This document shows, piece by piece, positions 35,839-44,594 of a DNA stretch of 64,000 bases. How positions within the stretch are numbered: the first letter of the stretch is position 1; the number at the start of each line of letters is the position of its first letter. Under the pieces are notes generated by a model. It ran no database searches, was not told the DNA's origin, and saw nothing but the letters and a program-made list of their open reading frames with translations. A program made the position numbers and the translations under genes. The DNA is taken from assembly GCA_944390115.1 (NCBI GenBank), contig CALXOW010000100.1:1-64000 (forward strand), in the 5' to 3' direction. The DNA comes from an uncultured Anaerobiospirillum sp. GTDB lineage: Bacteria; Pseudomonadota; Gammaproteobacteria; Enterobacterales; Succinivibrionaceae.

Positions 35839-38800
35839 ATGGTTTACATCAGCAAACAGCAGATTTTGACGCGCTTTCGACGCTACAAGGCGCTCAATGC
35901 AACGCGCTTACAGCGCGCCCGTGCCCTGATGGGCCCTAGGGCGCGGCGCGGCCTTGAGGTCGTGCCGGTGCTCTTGCACTACAACCATATCTGCTTGCCC
36001 GGTTACCGCCCCGGTTATATCCCGCATGGCATCGATCTTTTTACCCCCAATGAATTTCAACTGGGCTATTTGCGCTCGATCTTAGCCGAGAGCTTAAGTG
36101 AGGCCTGTTTAGACACCCAAGATGCCTTAGCCGATGATGCCCCTGATGCTGAGCGCGCCGCGCGCGCCCAGCAACGAGCCGCCCAAGAGCTCAATAAGGC
36201 AGAACTGCTAGCCTCCATTCCGCCCTTAGAGGAGCCGGTGCAGCACGATATCTTGGGTCTGTATGCCATGGGCTCGACCTCGTCCATTGGTCAATCGCAG
36301 GGCTCCGACCTCGATATCTGGGTCTGTGTGCGCGCCCACATTAGTCCTGAGGGCATCAGTGCGCTCCAGGATAAGTGCCGCTTTATCACCACCTACGTCA
36401 AATCCCTGGGTGTGGACTTAAACCTCTTTGTCACCCCCGAAGATCGCTTCACCAATTTCCAGCCGGACCAATTAGACGAGGAAAATTGCGGCAGCGCGCA
36501 GAACTTGTTCTTATTAGACGAGTTCTACCGCTCGTCGATTCGCCTGTGCGGGCGCTACATTATTTGGTACCTCATCTCGACCCAGGAGGAGCAAAGCGCC
36601 TATCAAGACTACGTCAAGTTTCTGCTCGAGGGCAAGTCGCAGCTGCCGAAGTTTAGCGCTCCCTTAAGCGCGCCTCCGGTCAAACCGGGCCTTAGCACCC
36701 ACGGTATGTCCCATATCCTGATGTCGGCCTTAATTGGCGACGATGAGGCTTACTACGCCCAAAACGAGGTGACGTTCGAGGTGCCAAGAAGCAGCTCCTA
36801 CGAAAACCGTCCGGTGGCCACCACCAACTCAGGCAAAGGGGAGAGCCGCTTAGATAAGATCAAGGGCTGGTATCACAAGTTAAAGGGCCCGAGCGACCCT
36901 AAGGAACAGCTTAGCGCCGCCACCTTGACCTATCGCTCGTCGTACTCAGGCAGCTCCAGCGCGCGCTCGACCTCAAGTAGCCTCCCAGAGCCGGATCTAG
37001 AGCGCGTTAACCCCTTAGAGGTAGCGGTAGCCAATAATGGCTTGGAGCTGGCCGATCCCACAGTCTATCCGGTCACCAGCCTGGGTTTAGGCCATACTTC
37101 GGGGGCGGGCTTAGGCCCAGCTTCAGGCTTAGGCCCAGAGACAGGAGCGGCCGCGCTCGAGGCACGGGACAGCGTGCTCGAGACTGAGGGGGCTGCGGTG
37201 TCAGTAGCAGCGCCCGTCCCTGACGCTGCCTACAATCAGCCTCTTGAGAGCTGGAAGCAGCCTTATCCTGATTTAAGCGTCCAGGAAAGTGAAGCTTTAG
37301 CCCAGTCCTTAAGTGAGCGGCGCGACTTTGTGTTGCCGCCCGAGCAGCTCCCTGAGGAGGTGCCGAAGGTAACCAGCGCCTCTGGCTTTGAGCGTTTGGT
37401 CCAAGCCATGGGCGTAAGTCCGGTGCCGCTGTGGGGCAGCAATGTGGGCCGGGCTCTGTCTTATGCTTCAGCCCTGACCTCGAGCTCTAATGACACGGCG
37501 CCCGCACCGCGTGATGAGCCAGTCAATCCCTATAGTGATACCTATATTGGGCCGTACCAGGACACGCTCGGCCCAAGTGATGCGGAGAGCTATTCTGGGG
37601 CCGATGTCCGCGCAGGGGCGAGCAATGGCAAAGTCGGCGATCGCCTGCGCCGTATCGCTGAAAGTAGCCTCATCTTGCCGACGGTAGAAGAGTGCGAAGA
37701 GCTCGCCCAGCGTGATGGCTGGGTCGAGGGGGAAGCCCCGCTTGATGCCAACGAGTGGTTTGACTTTGGTACTGTGGTCTTTAGCTCCCCAACTGAGTAC
37801 TTTGGCTCGGGTTTGTGGCTCTTGTACAAGGGCATTGATTCGCCCTTCAAGGTCGTGCTCAAGATTCTGCTGATGGAGGCCTATTCAAGTTCCTACCCTC
37901 ACACCCGCCTCTTGTCCTCAGAGCTTAAGGACTACATGCTCTCGCATGATGGCTACAGCCTCGATCTCGATTCGTACTATCTGATGTACCTCAAGGTGTC
38001 CCAGTACCTGCAAGAGTGCGGCAATAGTGAGCGCCTGGAGCTGATGCGCAAGTGCTTTTACTTAAAGCTCTATATGGGCCTCAATCAAGCAAGTGACACC
38101 TACCGCGCCGACGATAAGTTAAAACGCGAGCTCTTAGATAAGTTAAGCTCGCGCTGGGGCTGGAGTAAGGAATTTTTAACTGAGCTTGAGAATGTCTCAG
38201 GCTGGAAGATGAACCAGGCGCGCCGCTTCAATCGCGAGGTCTTTAACACCTTAATTGAAAGCTACTTAGCGCTGCTGCGCTTTACCGTGCGCCACGGCAT
38301 TGAGTACGCCATTACCTCCGATGACGCCGGCGTGCTCTCACGTAAGCTTTATGCAGCCTTTGATCGCTACCCTGGCAAGATCTTGGTCATGCACACCTCG
38401 CTCTTCCACAATTTAGAAGAGCGCCATCTGACCTTTATTTGCCCCAGCCCCCAGAGCTTATGCCGCAAGGGCTGGCATTTGTACACTGCCGCCAACTATG
38501 ACATTGGCTTGCTCAATCAGCGCGTCACCTATATCGGCACGCGCTTAAGTGAGGTCGTGGCTTGGTCCTGCTTTAATGGCCTTTTGACCCCACGCACTAA
38601 GATTCATGTCGCGGGCAATACCAAGGGCGTGACCCCAAGCAAGATTAAGCAGTTAAGTAGCGATATCATGCGCGTGCTCGAGCCCAGCATGAACCAAGTA
38701 TCCGAGCAAAGCATGCAGCGCGGCTTTAAGCTCAAGTCCTGCGTGGTGGTGGTCAATTTAGAAGAGGACAATACTAATCTCTTAAAGAATCAGGTTCTCG

Positions 38801-39855
38801 ATAACGAATATGGCTCGACCCTGTGCTACGGCCATCAGCGCCTGTGCCTAGTAGGCTCAGTGGATCTCATTGTGGTCAATGCCTGGGGCGAGGCAATCAC
38901 GATTAGTTTACCCAGCGGCGAGGAAGGTGTGGTCGAGCTCTTGGCGACCTTGTTGCGCATTGTCACCAATAGCTTGAGCCTAACTCCGATGCCGCCACCT
39001 GAACCGCTGGTGCCGGAAAATAGCGCGCGTTATGCCGCAAGCAAGCTCACCCAAGCAAGTGCCCTAGCCCAATCGGCGATCGGGATTGGCGCGCAAGCGG
39101 AGGTCGGGGCCAGCAGCTTGGCCTACGCCGAGGGCGTGCTCCAAGGGGCAGACGTACCTCATCTTAAGGCACCGCCGCCGCTCGTATCCTCAGCGAGCTT
39201 ATTGGGCGCGCTCGCACCGCATAGCATGAGCGTCCCAAGTAAGAGTGGGACTGAGAGCGAGCGCGCCATTGCGACCAATGAAGAGCTCACCGAGCTCTTA
39301 AGCCATATTGAAGTGTGCTCCTATGCCGAGTCCTATCAAGACCTCATCAAGTACGATTTGGAGTCGACGGTGCGCCAAGTGTGCAATTGCCTTTTGAGCA
39401 CGGGCTCGAGTGAGTACGTTTTTGAGGTCGGGCGCAATTCCTATATTGCGCGCACTGTGGGCGAGCGCGGCGTGAAGATCAACAAGAAGAGTGTCTTTGG
39501 CTCAAATGAGTTTGATATCAGCGTGGTGCCCGGCTACGGCATGCGCCCCGAGTACGCGCTGCAAGTGCCGCCGATTGTCGATCGCTATGCCAACACCGGC
39601 ATTCTCCAGTACTTCTTTATGCCGCTGCCTGATAAGGGGCACTGGGATATCTACATCGTTAATGAGCGCAATGAGGTCAACATCTACCACGACTATTACG
39701 GCTCGCGCGCGTCCTTGGTGAACGCGATCAATCGTTTCTACACCCAGCAAAGCCAGAGCCGCTTGCTGCGCACCGCGCGCTTTAATCTGCCGCAGTACTA
39801 CGTGCTCTCGCAGGACCAGCGTAGCCTGCACCCCTTCACCATTCACAGCGACTAA
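35839..39855 (+). CDS. cyaA: Class I adenylate cyclase with large internal insertions
   Basis: The 1338-aa cytoplasmic enzyme makes cAMP from ATP for catabolite control. It aligns to E. coli CyaA (848 aa) from MVYISKQQILTRFRRY through PVLLHYNHICLPGYRPG, the nucleotidyl-transferase motif MGSTSSIGQSQGSDLDIW (near residues 144-160), FLLDEFYRS, YFGSGLWLLYKGIDSPFK, VLSRKLYAAFDRYPGK, AWSCFNGLLTPRT, LVGSVDL and FNLPQYY. Two stretches have no counterpart: residues ~268-635 (Ser/Pro/Ala/Glu-rich, before NEWFDFG) and ~100 residues after the LTPMPPPEP segment. ATG 35839 is chosen by homology; an in-frame upstream start at 35743 lies before the promoter-like TATAAT. It ends at a terminator at 39858. Confidence 0.93.
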   Translation: MVYISKQQILTRFRRYKALNATRLQRARALMGPRARRGLEVVPVLLHYNHICLPGYRPGYIPHGIDLFTPNEFQLGYLRSILAESLSEACLDTQDALADDAPDAERAARAQQRAAQELNKAELLASIPPLEEPVQHDILGLYAMGSTSSIGQSQGSDLDIWVCVRAHISPEGISALQDKCRFITTYVKSLGVDLNLFVTPEDRFTNFQPDQLDEENCGSAQNLFLLDEFYRSSIRLCGRYIIWYLISTQEEQSAYQDYVKFLLEGKSQLPKFSAPLSAPPVKPGLSTHGMSHILMSALIGDDEAYYAQNEVTFEVPRSSSYENRPVATTNSGKGESRLDKIKGWYHKLKGPSDPKEQLSAATLTYRSSYSGSSSARSTSSSLPEPDLERVNPLEVAVANNGLELADPTVYPVTSLGLGHTSGAGLGPASGLGPETGAAALEARDSVLETEGAAVSVAAPVPDAAYNQPLESWKQPYPDLSVQESEALAQSLSERRDFVLPPEQLPEEVPKVTSASGFERLVQAMGVSPVPLWGSNVGRALSYASALTSSSNDTAPAPRDEPVNPYSDTYIGPYQDTLGPSDAESYSGADVRAGASNGKVGDRLRRIAESSLILPTVEECEELAQRDGWVEGEAPLDANEWFDFGTVVFSSPTEYFGSGLWLLYKGIDSPFKVVLKILLMEAYSSSYPHTRLLSSELKDYMLSHDGYSLDLDSYYLMYLKVSQYLQECGNSERLELMRKCFYLKLYMGLNQASDTYRADDKLKRELLDKLSSRWGWSKEFLTELENVSGWKMNQARRFNREVFNTLIESYLALLRFTVRHGIEYAITSDDAGVLSRKLYAAFDRYPGKILVMHTSLFHNLEERHLTFICPSPQSLCRKGWHLYTAANYDIGLLNQRVTYIGTRLSEVVAWSCFNGLLTPRTKIHVAGNTKGVTPSKIKQLSSDIMRVLEPSMNQVSEQSMQRGFKLKSCVVVVNLEEDNTNLLKNQVLDNEYGSTLCYGHQRLCLVGSVDLIVVNAWGEAITISLPSGEEGVVELLATLLRIVTNSLSLTPMPPPEPLVPENSARYAASKLTQASALAQSAIGIGAQAEVGASSLAYAEGVLQGADVPHLKAPPPLVSSASLLGALAPHSMSVPSKSGTESERAIATNEELTELLSHIEVCSYAESYQDLIKYDLESTVRQVCNCLLSTGSSEYVFEVGRNSYIARTVGERGVKINKKSVFGSNEFDISVVPGYGMRPEYALQVPPIVDRYANTGILQYFFMPLPDKGHWDIYIVNERNEVNIYHDYYGSRASLVNAINRFYTQQSQSRLLRTARFNLPQYYVLSQDQRSLHPFTIHSD

Positions 39856-39857
39856 TC

Positions 39858-39904
39858 ACAAAAAAAGCTCACCATGCCTGTGGTACCACACATGGTGAGC
39901 TTTG
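39858..39904. terminator. Bidirectional rho-independent terminator after cyaA
   Basis: An A tract then AAAGCTCACCATG, a loop containing GGTACC, then CATGGTGAGCTTT. It lies between the convergent cyaA and GH91 genes. Confidence 0.85.
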
Positions 39905-39953
39905 GAGTAAAGAGGTGTGTAACCTCATTGAGTTGGAAATGAGTAGGGCGTGG

Positions 39954-41318
39954 TTAGGCTAAAGCCCGCACCTTGTTGTGCTGGCAATCGATCGAGAGCT
40001 CGGATGCGCTGCCGCAATCTAAAACGATGTTAGCTTGGGCCGCCGGAGCCACTTGGACGTTGAGCATCGGTAGTGGTTGCAAGTTACCTGCGGTTAAGAG
40101 CGATGCCACTTGGGTGTTAAAGCAGTCGCTGGCCAAGGCCGGAGCACTTTGCGGTGCAGCTACCTTGGTGCCTACGATATGGTTAGTGGCGATGTAATTG
40201 CTGTGGCCGCTTACCACCTTGAGTGCGACCGGACGAAGGTCGGTGCAACCTTGTGGAAACTTGAGGTATTGCGGATCGATGTTCTCTGAGATGTGATTGC
40301 CGATGATCGAGTTGTGGGAGCCCTCAATGACGATTAGACCATAGTCGTCGCTCAGGCCGTTATCGTAGTCTTGCATCGGGGCCCATGGCTCGCGCTCGCG
40401 CAAGAAGTGGTTGGCGGCAACCAAGTTCTCGGTACTGCCCTGATCTAGGATCAACATGCCCGGATAGAACGAGTGCAAGCGATTTGAGGTAATGTTAGAG
40501 CGGGTAATATTGCTCAAGTGCAGCGAGCTTTTACCGCGTGGGAACACGTTGTTGGCCGCGATGAGCAAGCCGCCAAAGTTGCAAGCGTAAATGCTGTACC
40601 CCTTGTAGCCCGCACCAATTAAGTTGTTGGAGACCTTAGAGGCTTGGCCACTGCCGCGCAGCTCAATGCAATTGCCGCACTCGGCTACAAAGTTATTATC
40701 AATGGTGAGGGCGTCGGCTTCGTAGATGGTGATGCCGTGTTCTAAATACACCAAGCCCATTGCGCTAATGCGAGTGGAATCATTGGCGCTTGCGATATAA
40801 ATACCGGTTTTGCCGTTTTCGTAGGTGTTCTCAACATCAGGACGGCCAGAAGCATCGGCCACAAAGTGCAGGCCATCGATGCAAAAGTTTTCAAACTCAA
40901 TGGAGCTCAAGCGGGGATTGCCCGAGCGCTTAACCAAAATCGCTGCACCTAAGGCTTCATCTTGTTGATTACCTGGCAAGTCGTTGATGATGCGGCTGCC
41001 ACCCGGCCATACCTCATGCCACGATTTGATTTCTTCGGGGGTGGTGTTAAAACGGATTGAGGACGAGGTAAAGCCGTGGCCTTCGCCTTTGATCTTAAGA
41101 TAGCTCAGGTCGATGAGCGCTTGGGTGCGCAGGTGATAGTCGCCTGCTGGAATGAAGATGGTGGCGCCGGGCTTACCGCCTGAGTTTTCATCAACCTTGT
41201 TTTGGTGTTGCTTGATATCGGCCACGATGGCATTGATGACGGCGCCGATGTCTTCAAAGGCGTTGAGGTTATGCTCGGGGGCCCAAGTGGTTACGTCGTA
41301 GAAGTTATGGCTGTTCAT
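39954..41318 (-). CDS. GH91-family inulin fructotransferase / difructose-anhydride III hydrolase
   Basis: The 454-aa right-handed beta-helix protein matches the GH91 family closely: YDVTTWAPEHN, DIGAVINAIVADIKQ, ATIFIPAGDYHLRTQALIDLSYL, GEGHGFTSSSI, FCIDGLHF, YENGKTGIYIASAND, LVYLEHGITI, IAECGNCIEL-type and NVFPRGKSSL, RLHSFYPGML. Known members either form difructose anhydride III from inulin outside the cell or hydrolyse it inside. No signal peptide is present here and a transporter gene is next to it, so intracellular cleavage of imported difructose anhydride (or related difructose) is the better reading. A metal/active-site acidic pair cannot be pinned without a structure. It is downstream of the transporter on the same strand. 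Confidence 0.88.
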   Translation of the reverse strand: MNSHNFYDVTTWAPEHNLNAFEDIGAVINAIVADIKQHQNKVDENSGGKPGATIFIPAGDYHLRTQALIDLSYLKIKGEGHGFTSSSIRFNTTPEEIKSWHEVWPGGSRIINDLPGNQQDEALGAAILVKRSGNPRLSSIEFENFCIDGLHFVADASGRPDVENTYENGKTGIYIASANDSTRISAMGLVYLEHGITIYEADALTIDNNFVAECGNCIELRGSGQASKVSNNLIGAGYKGYSIYACNFGGLLIAANNVFPRGKSSLHLSNITRSNITSNRLHSFYPGMLILDQGSTENLVAANHFLREREPWAPMQDYDNGLSDDYGLIVIEGSHNSIIGNHISENIDPQYLKFPQGCTDLRPVALKVVSGHSNYIATNHIVGTKVAAPQSAPALASDCFNTQVASLLTAGNLQPLPMLNVQVAPAAQANIVLDCGSASELSIDCQHNKVRALA

Positions 41319-41344
41319 AATGATTTCCTAGGCTAAGGCAGCGC

Positions 41345-41450
41345 TTACCTTTGAGGGCATAGGCTTATCCCTAGGGACATAGGCTTGCCCCTAGGGGCAT
41401 AGGCTTATCCCTAGGGGCATAGGCTTACCCTTGGGGACATAGGCTTATCC
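41345..41450. repeat. Tandem 20-bp repeat between the GH91 and transporter genes
   Basis: Four full units of CATAGGCTTATCCCTAGGGG (41358-41437, one to four changes each) are flanked by partial units on both sides. Each unit includes a CCCTAGGG-type palindrome. It lies in the transcribed gap upstream of the GH91 start. Confidence 0.85.
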
Positions 41451-41515
41451 GTGCACTGCGTGAGCTGACCTATGTCCCATGGGATGGAGATTAAGCGCTG
41501 CTATTAGGGCTATGG

Positions 41516-42910
41516 TTAGTTGGCTTTTGGTTGGGCGGTTTTGGCGCGGGCGGTCAGTTCGCGCTTGATTTGGTTCAAGAAGCCTTGCTTGAGCTTGAAA
41601 AAGTGCACCATGATGGCGCTGATAAAGTAGCAGACCATGGGAATGAGGCTGAAGGTGATAATGATGCCTTGCAACGTGGCCTCATTTTGCTCGGGCTGAT
41701 TGGCGACATAGCCGGTGTAGGCTAAGATGGCTGCGACTAAGGAACCGGCGATGGCTAAACCTAGCTTGAGCATGAAGAGGTTGCCGGCAAAGGAGATGCC
41801 GGTTAAGCGGCGGTGCAGCTTCCACTCGCCATACTCGTCGACGTCCGACATCATTGCCCAGAGAATCGGGCCTGATTGCACTAAGTGCAGCACGTTGATC
41901 ACGATAAAGAGCGTGAGCAGCGGCACTAATGACTTCGGATCAACAAAGTACAACAAGAGCGAAAGTACGCCTAAAATCAGGTTGATAACGCGGAACAGTA
42001 CCACCTTGTCAAAACGGTCGGTTAAAGGCTTGGCAATGACACTACCCACCATATTGCAGGCTACGCCCAAAGCCATGAAGAAGGTGATGAAGGCGACTGA
42101 TGCATGCATCACGTAGGTCGCGTAATAGATAGTAACCGCACCGCGCGTGAAGGCTGGGAAGACGTTGACGAAGGTGATGGCGATCATCAAAAGCCATTGG
42201 TCGTTGTGCACGATGGCCTTGAGATCTTGTCTCAGGGAGCCATCGGACTTAGGGGCGCGAACGCGCTCACGAATGGCCCAGAAACAGAACAAGAACATTA
42301 AGGTGGCGCCGGTACCCAAGATGATCATGGCGTATTGCATGCCCTGAGCGCGATCGCCTGAACCTAAGAAATCGGACAAAGGCAGAATGGACGAGGACAC
42401 TATGAGTGTAGCCAAGCCATTGAGAAAGAAGCGCCACGACAGGCATGACATGCGCTCACGCTCGTTTAATGTGATGACACCGGCGACCGAGCAATAAGGG
42501 ATGTTGATTGCGGTGTAGATGAGCGACATGAGCAAGTAGGTCAGATAGGCATAGATGACTTTGCCCGTAGGCCCTAGATCTGGGGTACTGAACATGACAA
42601 TGGCGCCCAAACCATAAGGCACGGCCATCCACAGGAGCCATGGGCGAAATTTGCCATAACGGCTCACGGTGCGATCGCAGATCGCACCCATGATAGGGTC
42701 GGTGAAGGCATCAACGATGCGAATCACCAAGAACAGGGTCGCAACGATTTGCGGTTCTAAGCCAAAGACATCAGTATAGAACCAAGTAAGGTACAGCGAG
42801 AGCATGCTCCAGACGATGCAGGAACCGGCATCACCCATGCCGTAACCTATCTTTTCTGAGAGCCGCAATTTTGCAAAAGCAGCATTTTGTGACAGCGCAT
42901 CCGTCATCAT
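41516..42910 (-). CDS. GPH-family (MelB-like) sugar:cation symporter
   Basis: The 464-aa inner-membrane transporter has twelve predicted helices. Family features are KIGYGMGDAGSCIVW (helix 1), the cation-site Asp in VDAFTDPIMGAICDRT (helix 2 and loop), the SRYGKFRPWLLW loop, and PYCSVAGVITLNERERM with SWRFF, all typical of glycoside-pentoside-hexuronide symporters. Next to a cytoplasmic GH91 enzyme, the cargo is probably a difructose such as difructose anhydride III or a short fructan (inference). ATG 42910 is followed at once by a second ATG; GGAGG lies upstream. It is divergent from a LacI-family regulator. Confidence 0.85.
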   Translation of the reverse strand: MMTDALSQNAAFAKLRLSEKIGYGMGDAGSCIVWSMLSLYLTWFYTDVFGLEPQIVATLFLVIRIVDAFTDPIMGAICDRTVSRYGKFRPWLLWMAVPYGLGAIVMFSTPDLGPTGKVIYAYLTYLLMSLIYTAINIPYCSVAGVITLNERERMSCLSWRFFLNGLATLIVSSSILPLSDFLGSGDRAQGMQYAMIILGTGATLMFLFCFWAIRERVRAPKSDGSLRQDLKAIVHNDQWLLMIAITFVNVFPAFTRGAVTIYYATYVMHASVAFITFFMALGVACNMVGSVIAKPLTDRFDKVVLFRVINLILGVLSLLLYFVDPKSLVPLLTLFIVINVLHLVQSGPILWAMMSDVDEYGEWKLHRRLTGISFAGNLFMLKLGLAIAGSLVAAILAYTGYVANQPEQNEATLQGIIITFSLIPMVCYFISAIMVHFFKLKQGFLNQIKRELTARAKTAQPKAN

Positions 42911-42979
42911 GACACCTCCAAAGACACCACAGTTATGCCCGTAACAGGCGTGAGGTAAGGGCTATCCTCAAGAGATAGC

Positions 42980-42997
42980 TTGATTGCGCGCAATTAA
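42980..42997. promoter_or_regulatory. LacI/GalR-type operator upstream of the transporter
   Basis: TTGATTGCGCGCAATTAA is a near-perfect 18-bp palindrome with a central CG, the hallmark of LacI-family operators. It lies about 70 bp upstream of the transporter start. Confidence 0.6.
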
Positions 42998-43081
42998 GGC
43001 CGCACCAAGGTTATTGGTGGACCATGAGTCACCGCTGCAGTCGGTATGGGCGCATTATATGGGGGGCCTAAAGAGTGGTTT

Positions 43082-43132
43082 GTGAGCTCAATCACGTGTA
43101 GTTTTGTTTCACAAATTTATGATTGAGTTCAC
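43082..43132. promoter_or_regulatory. Long inverted repeat upstream of the LacI-family gene
   Basis: GTGAGCTCAATCA (43082-43094) and TGATTGAGTTCAC (43120-43132) form 13-bp arms with one mismatch and a 25-bp spacer. The position suggests autoregulation or a second operator. Confidence 0.5.
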
Positions 43133-43232
43133 AAAACAAACAGCTTGTTTAAGCTATTTAGTGCTTTTTGAGGTACAAAAAAAAATTGCTGGTCTTGGTG
43201 TGTTACAGAGGAGCTCTCAAGGGAGGAAGGGC

Positions 43233-44336
43233 ATGGCCAATTTACGAGACATTGCCCATAAGGCAGGTTGCTCAACGGCGACGGTCTCGCGTGTGATCAA
43301 CAACAATCCTAAGGTCAGTGCAGATATCAGAGCGCACGTCCATGCGGCGATGGATGAGCTCAACTATCTGCCCAGCAAGGGCGAAACCACCATCTCGGGC
43401 AAAAAGTCCGGACTTATCGGCTGCATCGTGCCTAATCTCACCAACCCGCACTTTAGCCAATTGGTGATGACCTTAGAACAAGAAGCGGCCTATGCGGGCT
43501 TGGAGCTGCTCATCAAGACTCATCTCAACAATTCTGAGCGCGAAGCCGCCGCAATTCAGGCCTTTATCAAGCTGGGAGTACAGGGGCTGCTATGGGTACC
43601 AACCGTAGATGAGGCCAAACAGGTGCCACTCATTAAACGTGCAGGTATCGATGCGGTTGCGTTGACCTTGCGCTCTAAGTTCCTCAACTCGGTCTTGGTG
43701 GACTATCGTGCGGGGATGCGTCTTATCGCCCAGCATTGCGCAGAGCAAGGCCTGACTTTATTAGGCGTGGTGTGCCAAGAGGACTCAGATAGCGAAAAGG
43801 TCTGGGCACTCAAGGAGTATTGCCGCCTAGCCAATGTTAACGTGCCACCATCGCTGTGCTTTAGTGTGCCCAAGGGTATTTGCGAGGATGTGACCTCAAG
43901 CGCTCAACTCTTAACGCAGACCGTAAGTGCCATTGGAACTAAGCTCATGGTCTTGCAAAAACAACCACAAAAGCCCAATAAATTGTCCTTAGAGCAGATT
44001 GAGCGGCGCGAGCAATTAACTGGGGCTGCGCCAACGGCTGGGTTTCAGCCGTCGGCACGTATCGCTTTGTGGGTCTATAACGATATCTTTGCGGTGCGCT
44101 TACTGCGTGAGCTCTCTGAGCGCGGGCTGAAGGACGTCGCGGTACTGGGCTACGACAACACCTACCTGTCCTATCTCATGGGTATCACCAGCGTGACTCA
44201 GCCTATTGCTGAGATGGCACGCCGCGCCTTTAGTTTGCTGCGTGACCCGTTCAAAGGTGCGGCGATTGAGTGCGTTGAGCTGGAGCCTGAACTCATAGCG
44301 CGTGCTTCGACTTTAGGTCATAGTGGCCCAAAATAG
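43233..44336 (+). CDS. LacI-family transcriptional regulator of the fructan cassette
   Basis: The 367-aa protein has the LacI DNA-binding domain MANLRDIAHKAGCSTATVSRVINN and hinge region HAAMDELNYLPS (residues 1-56), followed by a periplasmic-binding-protein-like sensor (LIGCIVPNLTNPHFSQLV..., ALWVYNDIFAVRLLRELSERG, VAVLGYDNTYLSYLMGITSVTQP). The ATG at 43233 follows GGGAGGAAGGGC; an in-frame start at 43104 lies within the operator region. It is divergent from the transporter and GH91 genes and likely represses them until a fructan-derived sugar binds. Confidence 0.88.
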   Translation: MANLRDIAHKAGCSTATVSRVINNNPKVSADIRAHVHAAMDELNYLPSKGETTISGKKSGLIGCIVPNLTNPHFSQLVMTLEQEAAYAGLELLIKTHLNNSEREAAAIQAFIKLGVQGLLWVPTVDEAKQVPLIKRAGIDAVALTLRSKFLNSVLVDYRAGMRLIAQHCAEQGLTLLGVVCQEDSDSEKVWALKEYCRLANVNVPPSLCFSVPKGICEDVTSSAQLLTQTVSAIGTKLMVLQKQPQKPNKLSLEQIERREQLTGAAPTAGFQPSARIALWVYNDIFAVRLLRELSERGLKDVAVLGYDNTYLSYLMGITSVTQPIAEMARRAFSLLRDPFKGAAIECVELEPELIARASTLGHSGPK

Positions 44337-44414
44337 CGCGTACTTGCACCACGCACACGCAGGTAGGGCAAATCATGCTATGCTCAGAAATTCAGTGAGT
44401 AATGGGAGATTGCG

Positions 44415-44570
44415 ATGTCACGATGGGTGATCTTTGGGGTAAGTTTGGTCGCCCTGCTGCTTGCAGGCTGTGGGCTTAAGTACGATCTCTACTTGCCTGA
44501 GGATGAGACGCAAGCCGTGGAGCAAAACCAGGGCAGCGCTATTGGTGCTGATACTTCGGCTCGAGATTAA
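44415..44570 (+). CDS. lptM: LptM-like small outer-membrane lipoprotein
   Basis: The 51-aa lipoprotein has a signal peptide WVIFGVSLVALLLAGC with the lipidated Cys19, followed by GLKYDLYLPEDE. This corresponds to GCGLKGPLYFP of E. coli LptM (YifL), which helps assemble the LptDE lipopolysaccharide translocon. The position, 24 bp before lysA and just upstream of dapF, is the conserved lptM-(lysA)-dapF neighbourhood. GGGAGA lies 9 nt before the ATG. The C-terminal half is short, acidic and poorly conserved. Confidence 0.85.
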   Translation: MSRWVIFGVSLVALLLAGCGLKYDLYLPEDETQAVEQNQGSAIGADTSARD

Positions 44571-44594
44571 GCCGCTTTTAGGAACGAGGCTACG

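Larger units (their letters stand above)
42911..43232. other. Divergent regulatory region between transporter and LacI regulator
   Basis: No gene is supported. It holds a LacI-type palindrome at 42980-42997 and a 13-bp-arm inverted repeat at 43082-43132. Confidence 0.65.
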
